DNA from: Cephaloticoccus primus
Lineage (GTDB): Bacteria; Verrucomicrobiota; Verrucomicrobiia; Opitutales; Opitutaceae
Direction: 5' to 3'
NCBI RefSeq assembly: GCF_001580015.1
Contig: NZ_LSZQ01000042.1
Location: forward strand, 34,743-98,742
Length of the DNA stretch: 64,000 bases
Shown: in pieces, positions 49,861 through 57,956 of the stretch
Position numbering within the stretch: position 1 is the first letter of the stretch
Layout of the letters: each line of letters opens with the position of its first letter
Position numbers and translations under genes: made by a program
Notes under the pieces: model-generated
Database searches by the model: none
What the model was told of the DNA's origin: nothing
What the model saw: the letters and a program-made list of their open reading frames with translations, nothing else

Positions 49861-52716
49861 CTACAGTTCGCGCCATTCGTGGCGTGGGTAGCGGCGGGAG
49901 AGTTCGCTGCGGATTTTCGGGTATTGCTCGCGCCAAAACAGCGCCAGGTCGTCCGTAATCTGGATCGGGCGTTGGTTGGGCGCCAGGACTTCGATCCGCA
50001 CCGGAACCCGCCCAGCGCCGAGGGTGAAACGGCTTTCCACGCCGTAGAGCTCCTGGATTCGCGCGCTCAGGATTGGCGGCCCTTCTGGCAGGTAACGCAG
50101 CCGCGCCCTCCCGCTCCTCCCGCCCGGGCCCCCCTTCCCGCCGCCGCCCCCGTTTGCCATGACCAATCGCTCCGGCAGGTACTGATCAAGCGCGGCCAAT
50201 TGCTCTGCCGAAAGCCACTCGCGCAGCACGGGCATGACCGGTTTTTCGCGCACGGCGCGCGCCGAGGTTTCGCCGTAGCAGAGCTGCTCAATCAGGAGAG
50301 CCCGATCTGCCTCGCCGATCTGGCTGACTCCCAATTCCGGAAACCACTCCGCGAGCCGATTCACGCGCACGATCCACTGCTCAACCGCTTCGTCCCAGTG
50401 CTTCAGTTTGAGCCGCCCGGCCAGCACTTCGCGCGCCAGCAAGGCTGCCGCCGCGCTCGGCGGGACTTCCTCGCTACTCATCCGCGCTTCCAGCGCGAGA
50501 TCGCGAAAACGCCGCTCGCGCCGCGCCACAACCCGCTTGGCGGCCTCGTCGTAAACGACGCCTGTCGTCTCCGCGTAATCTTCGGGAAACAGCTCTGCGA
50601 GCCACGGCTCCTCAATCGCTGTCGCCAGCCCAAGCACGGTGCTGACTTCGCCGCGCCCGCCGACTTCGGTGATTTCGCCGATGACCATGAGTGCTGCGCG
50701 CTGGCAGACGCTTTCGCGAGCGAGCAGTCCGCGCCGCCCATGCACCAGCTCGCAGCGCAGCGTCCCCGAGTCCAGGCGCCGCGCGACCTGATCCGAAAAA
50801 CCCGCAAGCACGCATTTGCGCAAATCGCTATCGCCCGCCGCCGTCTCAGCCGGCACCGCTGCTGCGGCTGCGTCGCCGCTAACGCCGTCTGCGCTGCCTG
50901 TGCGCGAGTGGCGCCCATCGCTGCGCGGATAATCGCGCTCCCACGCCGTATTTGCAGCCGCCCGCGCGATTTTTAAAAACTGCTCGTAGAGCGGCCCGAC
51001 CTGGCGGGCGGCCTGTGCGTGGATCCCCAGTTCACGGCAAAACCCCAAGTCAAAACCCGCCCTCTGCGCGGCCTCCCAAGCGCGGACAAGAAGGAGAAAA
51101 TCGCTCTCGTGCTCCTCGCCCAAAACCCGTTCGCGCGCCTGCGCGATCTCCTTTGAAACACCGCGCAGCAGGAAGCTCCGCCCCTGCGTCAGCGCGGCCA
51201 TCAGGGCGACCTCGCGCACGCAGCTGCGTTTTCCGGCCTCGATCAGCATCCGCGCATAACGCGGGTGCAGCGGGAAGCGCAGCATCTGCCGCCCCAGCGC
51301 GGTGATTTGCGGGAACGTGTTGGCCGAAGCAGCCCCCTCCTCGGTGCCGCGCGGATTCCCGCCACTGTCGCCCCTGTCGCCGCCGCCGCCGGCGCTCGCG
51401 TTTGCCCTGGCGCGGCTCAATGCGCCGAGATCTTCGAGAAGCCGCTCCGCCCGCGCCAGCGCATCCGGGCTCGGTGCCTCGATCCAGTTAAAGCCGACCA
51501 GATCGTCTATCCCGCTCGCCTTTAGCGTGAGCACGACCTCTGCCAGATCGATCCGCTTCACCTCTGGCAGCTCCTGCGGATTGAGCCGTTCGTGTTCGCG
51601 CGCAGTCCAGAGCCGCAGGCAAGTCCCGGGCGCGGTGCGTCCCGCCCGCCCCGCGCGTTGATCCGCGCTGGCGATCGAGATTTTCTCGACCAGCAGCGTA
51701 TTGATCCCGCGGCGCGGATCGTAGCGCGCCACGCGTGCCAGCCCGCTGTCGATCACGAGCGTGACGCCCTCAATGGTGAGCGACGTTTCGGCGACATTGG
51801 TCGAGACGATGATTTTGCGCCGCCGCACTACTCCGGAGCGTTGCGATCCGCTGGCCGTATCATCCGCACCGCCACCGCTGGCCGTGCCGCCGACTGCGCG
51901 GTCCTGTTGCGCAGCGGGCAGCTCGCCGTGCAGCGGCAAGCACTCGAAATCCCGCAGCCCGCGCCTCGCCTGAAGCGCCTGTAGCGTGCGGTTGATCTCA
52001 TAGACCCCGGGCATGAAAACCAGGACGTCGCTCCCGTCCGGCGACTCCGCTACGAGCCGCTCGCACTCGCGCGCAGCGAGCTCCCAGACCGGCTCCGTAT
52101 CGGGGCTCACCGCACGCGGCAGGTAATCGATTTTTACGGGAAAAGTCCGGCCCGCCGAAGTCAGCACGCGACAAGGCGCGAGGTAGCGTTCGAGAGCCTC
52201 GGTATCGAGCGTAGCCGACATGACGATGAGCCGCAGGTCGGGCCGCGTGCTGCGCTGGATTTGCAGTGCGCGCGCCAGCGTGATGTCGCCGTACAGATGC
52301 CGCTCGTGAAACTCGTCGAAGACGATCGCTCCTACTCCGCTCAACTGCCCATCGGCCAGCATCTGGCGCAGCAAAACGCCCTCCGTCACGAAGCGTATCC
52401 GCGTTTGCGCCGAGACCCGCGACTCCAGCCGGATCTGATAGCCCACGGTCTCGCCGAGCGCGCGGCCGAGCTCGGCGGCTACGCGCCTGGCGAGCATCCG
52501 CGTCGCGAGGCGTCGCGGTTGCAGCACCACGATCTCGCCCGCAGTGCCGGTGCCGCCGAGCCCATGCTTGAGCAAGATTTTCGGAATCTGCGTGGACTTG
52601 CCCGAACCGGTCGGCGCCTGCACGAGCACACGCGCACCGCCCGCACCCGCTCCTTCGCGCAGCGCGGCGAGCAGCTCTTTTTCCAGTTCGTAAATCGGTA
52701 GGTTTAGCGGATCCAT
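49861..52716 (-). CDS. hrpB: ATP-dependent RNA helicase HrpB
   Basis: A 951-aa DEAH-type helicase. The start MDPLNLPIYELEKELL is typical. Walker A is LVQAPTGSGKSTQIPK, motif II VFDEFHERHLYGD (DEFH), motif III LIVMSATLD, and motifs V-VI IIVSTNVAETSLTIEGVT and ADQRAGRAGR. The HA2-like and HrpB C-terminal regions (ERLVMANGGGGGKGGPGGRS, then PPILSARIQELYGVE) complete the chain. It is longer than the usual 820 aa because of Gly/Ser/Ala/Asp inserts (plus-strand 51320-51415, 50830-50900 and 51835-51905). Its cellular role in bacteria is poorly known. Another ATG lies at 52737. Confidence 0.93.
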   Translation of the reverse strand: MDPLNLPIYELEKELLAALREGAGAGGARVLVQAPTGSGKSTQIPKILLKHGLGGTGTAGEIVVLQPRRLATRMLARRVAAELGRALGETVGYQIRLESRVSAQTRIRFVTEGVLLRQMLADGQLSGVGAIVFDEFHERHLYGDITLARALQIQRSTRPDLRLIVMSATLDTEALERYLAPCRVLTSAGRTFPVKIDYLPRAVSPDTEPVWELAARECERLVAESPDGSDVLVFMPGVYEINRTLQALQARRGLRDFECLPLHGELPAAQQDRAVGGTASGGGADDTASGSQRSGVVRRRKIIVSTNVAETSLTIEGVTLVIDSGLARVARYDPRRGINTLLVEKISIASADQRAGRAGRTAPGTCLRLWTAREHERLNPQELPEVKRIDLAEVVLTLKASGIDDLVGFNWIEAPSPDALARAERLLEDLGALSRARANASAGGGGDRGDSGGNPRGTEEGAASANTFPQITALGRQMLRFPLHPRYARMLIEAGKRSCVREVALMAALTQGRSFLLRGVSKEIAQARERVLGEEHESDFLLLVRAWEAAQRAGFDLGFCRELGIHAQAARQVGPLYEQFLKIARAAANTAWERDYPRSDGRHSRTGSADGVSGDAAAAAVPAETAAGDSDLRKCVLAGFSDQVARRLDSGTLRCELVHGRRGLLARESVCQRAALMVIGEITEVGGRGEVSTVLGLATAIEEPWLAELFPEDYAETTGVVYDEAAKRVVARRERRFRDLALEARMSSEEVPPSAAAALLAREVLAGRLKLKHWDEAVEQWIVRVNRLAEWFPELGVSQIGEADRALLIEQLCYGETSARAVREKPVMPVLREWLSAEQLAALDQYLPERLVMANGGGGGKGGPGGRSGRARLRYLPEGPPILSARIQELYGVESRFTLGAGRVPVRIEVLAPNQRPIQITDDLALFWREQYPKIRSELSRRYPRHEWREL

Positions 52717-52935
52717 CGGGGCGAGTCGGCCCCTCATTCACGCTCACGCGAGACTTGGCTGCATGCAACCCTCTTTCTCCAGTTCGTCATCCCCTGTTCG
52801 GGAGCGCGGCGACGAAACTTGGCTGAGTCGCCTCTTGACTACGTAAGTGCCGGAGCTGTTGTCGCGCGCGGTCGTTTTTTGAGCGGCCTTCCATTTTCCA
52901 CCTGCCGACCGCAAATCCCCATCCCCTCGCCTGCC

Positions 52936-55584
52936 ATGACTCACGCCTCGCCCGACCTCGCCTCCAGCAGCGCTTCGCCCTCCTCCTCCGGCGGGCCGCG
53001 CTCGAAATGTCTTTTTGACGAACAATGGCGTTTTCAGCTCGGCGGTGTGGCGGGCGCGGAGGCGGCCCGCTTTGACGACAGCGCGTGGCGCACGCTCGAC
53101 CTGCCGCACGACTGGAGCATTGAGCTGCCGCGCGACCCGAAGGCGCCCACCGGCGGGGCGGGCGGTTTTTTCCAAAACGGGATTGGCTGGTACCGGAAGA
53201 CCATTGCGGTTGATCCGGCCTGGGCGGGCCAGCGCGTGGTGCTCGAATTTGAGGGCGTGTACTGCAACGCCGAGGTTTTCGTAAACGGCCAGCACACTGG
53301 GGTGAAGCAGCCCTACGGCTACATTCCGTTCAGTGTGGATTTGAGCGAGGCTGTGCAGGCGGCGCTCGCGGCAGGCCCGGAGGCGCAGGCGATCACAATT
53401 GCCGTGCGCGTAGACAACGAGCAGCAGCCTTCTGCGCGCTGGTTCACCGGCTCGGGGATTTACCGGCATGTGTGGCTGCACCGCTTCGCGCCAACGCATA
53501 TCGCGACCGACGACTTCAAGCTGACGACAACTTCGCTGAGCGACACGGAAGCTGTGCTGCGCGTCGAGGCAGGCGTCGTGAGCACCGCGCAGAGCGCGGG
53601 CGCGGTAAGCGTGGACTTTGCGGTTTACGCGCCGGATGGTGCGCAAGTCGCCCAAGCCCGCGCAGCGGGCGAATTGGTCGGGTCGCGCACGCGGATCGTG
53701 GCCGACCTGAAAATCCCCGCGCCGCAAGCGTGGTCTCCCGACAGCCCGAGCCTGTACCGTATCGTCGCGCAGCTGCGCGGGGCACAAGGCAGCGGACGCG
53801 GTGGCAACGACACCGCGCCAAATGAACAGGCCCGTGATCTCCGGCTTCTGGACGAAGTCGTCGTAACGACCGGCCTGCGCACGCTGGCGTGGTCTGCCGA
53901 GCGCGGGCTCTTGCTCAACGGCCAGTCAATCAAGCTCAACGGCGGCAACGTCCACCACGACAACGGCATCCTCGGCGCAGCGGCTTTTGACCGCGCCGAA
54001 GAACGCAAGGTCGAGCTCATGAAAGCCGCCGGATTCAACGCAATCCGCACCGCGCACAACCCGCACTCCACCGCGCTGCTCGACGCCTGCGACCGACTCG
54101 GAATGCTCGTGCTGGACGAGATTTTTGATGGCTGGGCTGTCTCCAAAACCGCACACGGCTACCACAAGTTTTTCGGCGTGTGGCACGCCTACGACCTGGA
54201 GCGCTGGCTGCGCCGCGACTGGAACCACCCCTCAGTCATTTGCTGGAGCATCGGTAACGAGATGCCCGATCGGGCATCTCCCCAACTCCTCTCGATTGCC
54301 AAGGAGATGGCGGCCCTCGTCCGCTCACTTGATCCTGGCCGCCCCGTTTCGGCGGGGTTGCACTCGGAGTGGGGCAACGCGTCTGTGTGGCCCAAGCTCG
54401 ACCCGCTCTTCGCGGAGCTCGACATCGGCGGCTACAACTACGAGCTCGCGCCACGCATCCCCAGCGACCCAGGCCGCATGCAGTACCGCAAAATCGAGCT
54501 GGCCCCGCACCATGCCCGCGACCATGAGCGCGCGCCTCAGCGAATCATAATAGGCACCGAGACCTTCCAGTCCGAAGCCTTCGTGAACTGGAAGGTCATG
54601 CGTGACCACAGCTACGTGGTCGGCGATTTTGTCTGGACGGCTATCGACTATCTCGGAGAGGTCGGCGCCGGGCACGTCATCCCGCCAAAGGGCTCTACTC
54701 TCGGACTCGGCCAAATGGCCCACCCGGGCACCTGGCCTTCGCGCGGTGCCCTTTGCGGCGAAATCGACCTCACCGGTTGGCGAAAGCCCAATTCCCATTA
54801 TCGCGAGATCGTGTGGAACGACCGGCAAAGGGTGGGCGGCAAAAAACTCTACATGGCTGTCCACTTGCCGCCTTCGTTAAGCAGTGAAACAGCGGCCAGG
54901 GCGACGAACGCACTCACTGAAGAGGAAGACCTCTGGCAGCTCACGGCGTGGTCAATGCCGCCCGCCTTGCCGATTTGGGGTTTCCCTGAGCACAGCAAGG
55001 GACGGCGGTTCACAGTCGAGGTGTACTCGCGCTACGACTCGGTGCGGCTGTACCTCAACGGCCAGCTCGTCGGCGAAAAGCCGACCGGCGAAGCGGAAGA
55101 GTTTAAAACGCTCTTTTACGTGCCCTACTCCGCGGGCGAGCTCGTCGCCGTGGGCGTTGAAGGTGGCGAAGAGCGCGAGCGCTTCGTCTTAAAAACAGGG
55201 GGGCCCGCCGTCGCGCTGCGCGCGAGCGCGGATCGCGGACGCTGCGCCGACGATCGCGGCGCAACTAAAACGAGTTGTGCGACTCTGCGCGCCGATGGGC
55301 AGGACCTAGCCTTTGTTGAGATCGAAGCCGTCGATGCCGCCGGACAGTGGCAGCCTTGGGTCGATGAAAAAATCAGCGTGGAAGTCTCCGGCGCAGGCCG
55401 GCTCGCCGCGCTCGGCACAGGCAACATGCGCAGCAGCGTGGAGCGCTATACCGACTCGTCCTGCACGCTCTTTCAGGGCCGCGCGCTCGCCGTCATCCGC
55501 ACGGGGAAAACGCCCGGCTCGATCACGCTGCGCGTCAACGCTCCGGGCCTCGGCAGCACCGAACTGGAGCTCCATGCCGATTAA
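52936..55584 (+). CDS. Glycoside hydrolase family 2 protein (beta-galactosidase-like, with DUF4982)
   Basis: An 882-aa GH2 enzyme. The N-terminal sugar-binding domain has DLPHDWSIELP, NGIGWYRKTI and SARWFTGSGIYRHVWL. The immunoglobulin-like domain and barrel follow with LNGGNVHHDNGILG, IRTAHNPHS and LDEIFDGW. The acid/base Glu is in WSIGNEMPDRA and the nucleophile Glu in IIGTETFQSEA. A DUF4982-like module (VEVYSRYDSVRLYLNGQLVG) and a C-terminal beta domain complete it. No clear signal peptide is seen; the first 25 residues are Ser/Ala/Pro-rich. The substrate could be a beta-galactoside, mannoside or glucuronide; beta-galactosidase is the default. It diverges from hrpB and is followed by element B. 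Confidence 0.9.
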   Translation: MTHASPDLASSSASPSSSGGPRSKCLFDEQWRFQLGGVAGAEAARFDDSAWRTLDLPHDWSIELPRDPKAPTGGAGGFFQNGIGWYRKTIAVDPAWAGQRVVLEFEGVYCNAEVFVNGQHTGVKQPYGYIPFSVDLSEAVQAALAAGPEAQAITIAVRVDNEQQPSARWFTGSGIYRHVWLHRFAPTHIATDDFKLTTTSLSDTEAVLRVEAGVVSTAQSAGAVSVDFAVYAPDGAQVAQARAAGELVGSRTRIVADLKIPAPQAWSPDSPSLYRIVAQLRGAQGSGRGGNDTAPNEQARDLRLLDEVVVTTGLRTLAWSAERGLLLNGQSIKLNGGNVHHDNGILGAAAFDRAEERKVELMKAAGFNAIRTAHNPHSTALLDACDRLGMLVLDEIFDGWAVSKTAHGYHKFFGVWHAYDLERWLRRDWNHPSVICWSIGNEMPDRASPQLLSIAKEMAALVRSLDPGRPVSAGLHSEWGNASVWPKLDPLFAELDIGGYNYELAPRIPSDPGRMQYRKIELAPHHARDHERAPQRIIIGTETFQSEAFVNWKVMRDHSYVVGDFVWTAIDYLGEVGAGHVIPPKGSTLGLGQMAHPGTWPSRGALCGEIDLTGWRKPNSHYREIVWNDRQRVGGKKLYMAVHLPPSLSSETAARATNALTEEEDLWQLTAWSMPPALPIWGFPEHSKGRRFTVEVYSRYDSVRLYLNGQLVGEKPTGEAEEFKTLFYVPYSAGELVAVGVEGGEERERFVLKTGGPAVALRASADRGRCADDRGATKTSCATLRADGQDLAFVEIEAVDAAGQWQPWVDEKISVEVSGAGRLAALGTGNMRSSVERYTDSSCTLFQGRALAVIRTGKTPGSITLRVNAPGLGSTELELHAD

Positions 55585-55617
55585 AGCATGAGCCCTGCGG
55601 GATGAGACGGCAGACTC

Positions 55618-55967
55618 CCACTACGCGTGGGGCGGGGTCGCAGACCCTTTTATTTTGCGAGCCGCTCGCTGGCGGCTCGTCAGGGTCGCCACAGGCCATT
55701 GAATTTGGGAATCGGCCTCGTCGCTTCGCGACGAAACTCGATTCCCAAATTTAACGGGACTTCCCCCAGTCGCGTTGCGACTGGGAAGGGAGCATCAAAT
55801 GCGGATGAAGCGAGAACCCATTTGGGCGAGGTGAAACGATTTGCCGGTGAGTCACCGATTAATGGTCGGGATCTTTCTACTGTGCGGCTTGCTCGGCGTG
55901 CGGAACGCACGGCACGCAAGCGGCACAGTAAATGGCAAGTGGCACCGCCTGCCGCCGCCCGCGTAGG
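55618..55967. repeat. Palindromic intergenic element, copy B
   Basis: About 350 bp, same orientation as copy A. The left end is CCACTACGCGTGGGGCGG; the right end is degraded. Hairpins are AATTTGGGAATC with its complement, and CCCAGTCGC-GTT-GCGACTGGG (55765-55785). CTGTGCGGCTTGC pairs with GCAAGCGGCACAG with one mismatch. It shares TTTAACGGGAC, GCGGATGAAGC and ACTGTGCGGCTTGCTC with copy A. A 121-codon open frame crosses it (55627-55992), but the protein looks like translated palindrome rather than a gene. It occupies the GH2-scpA gap. Confidence 0.82.
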
Positions 55968-56029
55968 GCCGCCCTCCCGCACCCCAGAATAAAATTGCCG
56001 GAGCTCTCCTGCTGCGAAGCATCCGCCCC

Positions 56030-56881
56030 GTGGTTCCTGAAGCCGATTATCGCATCAAGCTGCCGGTCTTTGAAGGCCCGCTCGACTTGCTCCTTTTTCT
56101 CATCCGGAAAAACGAGCTCGATATTTACGACATCCCCATTGAGTCGGTCACCCGCCAGTACATCGCCGCGCTGCACGCCATGCAGGAGCTCGACCTCGAA
56201 ATCGCGGGCGACTTCTTCGTCATGGCAGCCACGCTCATGGAGATCAAAAGCCGCCTGCTCCTCCCCAAAGGGCAGCACGCCGTCGCCACCGAAGACGAAG
56301 ACGACGCGATGGATCCGCGCTGGGAGCTCGTCCACCAGCTCGTGCAGTACAAGCGCTTCAAAGAGGCAGGCGAACAACTCGACGAGCTCATCACGCAGCG
56401 CCACGACCTCATCGAGCGCAGCGGCCCCGCCCAGCTCGCGGAGTCCGGCGAGCGCCCGCTGAAACCGCTCGACCGCATCCAGCTCTGGCAGGCATTCAAC
56501 AACGTCCTGCGCCGCCTCGCCGAGACGGGCCTCGTCGGCGAAATCCAGGAAGAGCAAGTCACCGTCTCCGACCGCATGGACGACCTGCTCCTGCGGCTGC
56601 GGACGCAGAAGCGCTTCCGCTTTTCGGAAATCCTGCCCGCAAAAATTACGCTGCGCTACCTCGTGGCGACCTTTCTCGCGGTCTTGGAGCTCACCCGCCT
56701 GAAGCGGCTGCGCCTCGCACAAGACGAGGCCTTCGCCGACATCCTCTGCACCGCCGTCGAGGACGATGACCGCACTCCCCCGCCCCCGTCGCCGGACGAG
56801 GAGCCCTCAACCGATCCGCTTGCCGGGCGGAGCGAAATGCCACTTGAAACCCACACCCAGCCCACCACGGTAAGCGCGTGA
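56030..56881 (+). CDS. scpA: Segregation and condensation protein A
   Basis: A 283-aa kleisin that bridges SMC heads with ScpB to form the bacterial condensin. The N-terminal helix YRIKLPVFEGPLDLLLFLIR is diagnostic, followed by NELDIYDIPIESVTRQYI, FFVMAATLMEIKSRLLLP and, at the C-terminus, SEILPAKITLRYLVATFLAV with LRLAQDEAFADI. The start is GTG at 56030 (VVPEADYRIKLPV). The acidic/Pro linker and the last 40 residues are disordered. scpB is not adjacent; instead an 86-aa gene overlaps the stop by GTGA. Confidence 0.95.
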   Translation: MVPEADYRIKLPVFEGPLDLLLFLIRKNELDIYDIPIESVTRQYIAALHAMQELDLEIAGDFFVMAATLMEIKSRLLLPKGQHAVATEDEDDAMDPRWELVHQLVQYKRFKEAGEQLDELITQRHDLIERSGPAQLAESGERPLKPLDRIQLWQAFNNVLRRLAETGLVGEIQEEQVTVSDRMDDLLLRLRTQKRFRFSEILPAKITLRYLVATFLAVLELTRLKRLRLAQDEAFADILCTAVEDDDRTPPPPSPDEEPSTDPLAGRSEMPLETHTQPTTVSA

Positions 56882-57138
56882 TCCCGCCACCCAACCACCG
56901 CTCGCTCCCGGGCCCAAGGGCCGGACTTCTCGGCCTCGGCTTCGACAATGAAGACGGCCACAAACGCATCACCACTGCGGATCAGTTTGCCATCATCGGC
57001 GGCTCGGCCGACACGCACGACCGGATGACCGAGACACTCATGAAGACCTTCGAGGAACTGAAAAAACGCAGCAAACACCTCGAACAAGTCGGCCCAAAGG
57101 AACTCGCCGAGATCATTCACAAGGTGACGCCGCGCTAA
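56878..57138 (+). CDS. Small protein of unknown function coupled to scpA
   Basis: I do not recognise this 86-aa product. It begins at a GTG overlapping the scpA stop (GTGA), a strong sign of translational coupling. A Pro/Gly-rich N-terminus leads into LLGLGFDNEDGHKRITTADQ, FAIIGGSADTHDRMTETLMK, and an amphipathic helix (FEELKKRSKHLEQVGPKELA). Good helix-forming sequence and the coupling make it likely real, probably a lineage-specific partner. No link to condensin function can be shown. Confidence 0.65.
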   Translation: MIPPPNHRSLPGPRAGLLGLGFDNEDGHKRITTADQFAIIGGSADTHDRMTETLMKTFEELKKRSKHLEQVGPKELAEIIHKVTPR

Positions 57139-57251
57139 ACATTGCGCGCCCACGGCATTCGCGAAACTGCGCAGTGGTTGAGCCGTTGCCCAAGTACCCA
57201 GCCTCCGCCCCTCTCCTTCACCACCTTTCCCATTTCCTCACCCATCCTACC

Positions 57252-57572
57252 ATGTCCGAAAAAATCACCAACCTGACCAGCGACAACTTCAAGACCGCAA
57301 TCGCCGCCGAGACCCCCGTGCTCGTAGACTTCTGGGCGCCCTGGTGCGGCCCCTGCAAGGCAATCGCCCCAATCCTCGAAGAACTCGCAAACGAGCTCGA
57401 CGGCATCCAGATCGCCAAGGTCAACGTCGACGAAAACGAGCAAATCGCCGCCGAGTACGCCATCCGCGCGATCCCGACGATGCTCGTCTTCAAGGCAGGC
57501 CAGGTCGTCGAAACCATCGTCGGCATGACGCCCAAAGACGCCCTCAAGGCCAAACTCCAGGCCCACCTCTAG
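57252..57572 (+). CDS. trxA: Thioredoxin
   Basis: A 106-aa thioredoxin. The active site is VDFWAPWCGPCKAIAPILEE, with the cis-Pro loop RAIPTMLVFKAGQVV and the C-terminal GMTPKDALKAKL. It reduces protein disulfides in the cytoplasm using thioredoxin reductase. The ATG at 57252 gives the normal length; the frame is open 26 codons upstream without family similarity. The 50 bases before the ATG are almost all pyrimidines (CTCTCCTTCACCACCTTTCC) with no Shine-Dalgarno match. Element C starts 28 bp after the stop. Confidence 0.96.
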   Translation: MSEKITNLTSDNFKTAIAAETPVLVDFWAPWCGPCKAIAPILEELANELDGIQIAKVNVDENEQIAAEYAIRAIPTMLVFKAGQVVETIVGMTPKDALKAKLQAHL

Positions 57573-57600
57573 CGGCGGCCACAGTGGCGGCGAGGCCTTT

Positions 57601-57941
57601 CCACTACGCGTGGGGCGGGGGACGGTGTCCCCTGCCATTTACTGAGCGGTTTGCCCGGCGGGCAAACCGCTCAGTTGGGAGCTCCCGACCTCCGGTCGCG
57701 GTCGTTGACCGATTTTATGGGCGCGGCCTCGTTGGGCCGCGCTAGAACTGCGTCTACCGGTTAACCAACAAAATCTGCCCCAATGGGTCCCGCTTCATCC
57801 GCATTTGAGGCCTCGCGCCCTGTCGCAATGCGACAGGGTGAGGTCCCGTTAAATTTGCGATTTTGTTCGGGCGCGTAGCGCACGCGGCAAAATCGCAAAT
57901 TAAATGGAAGTGGCGACACGCCACCGCCCCACGCGTAGTGG
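57601..57941. repeat. Palindromic intergenic element, copy C (inverted relative to A and B)
   Basis: 341 bp bounded by perfect 18-bp inverted repeats CCACTACGCGTGGGGCGG and complement. Hairpins: CTGAGCGGTTTGCCC (57642-57656) with its complement (57660-57674); GCGCGGCC/GGCCGCGC; CCCTGTCGC-AAT-GCGACAGGG (57818-57838); and AATTTGCGATTTT with its complement near the right end. Read on the reverse strand it follows the same module order as A and B, with an extra hairpin. It lies between the convergent trxA and lepB genes, where its stems could also end transcription both ways. Confidence 0.86.
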
Positions 57942-57956
57942 AGTTCTGCAGCCTAG

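Noticed and set aside
55627..55992. 121-codon ORF across element B as a normal gene
   Set aside because: The sequence is dominated by inverted repeats, and the equivalent frame is broken in copies A and C, so it is not annotated as a CDS. The kept peptide motif is reported as a finding.
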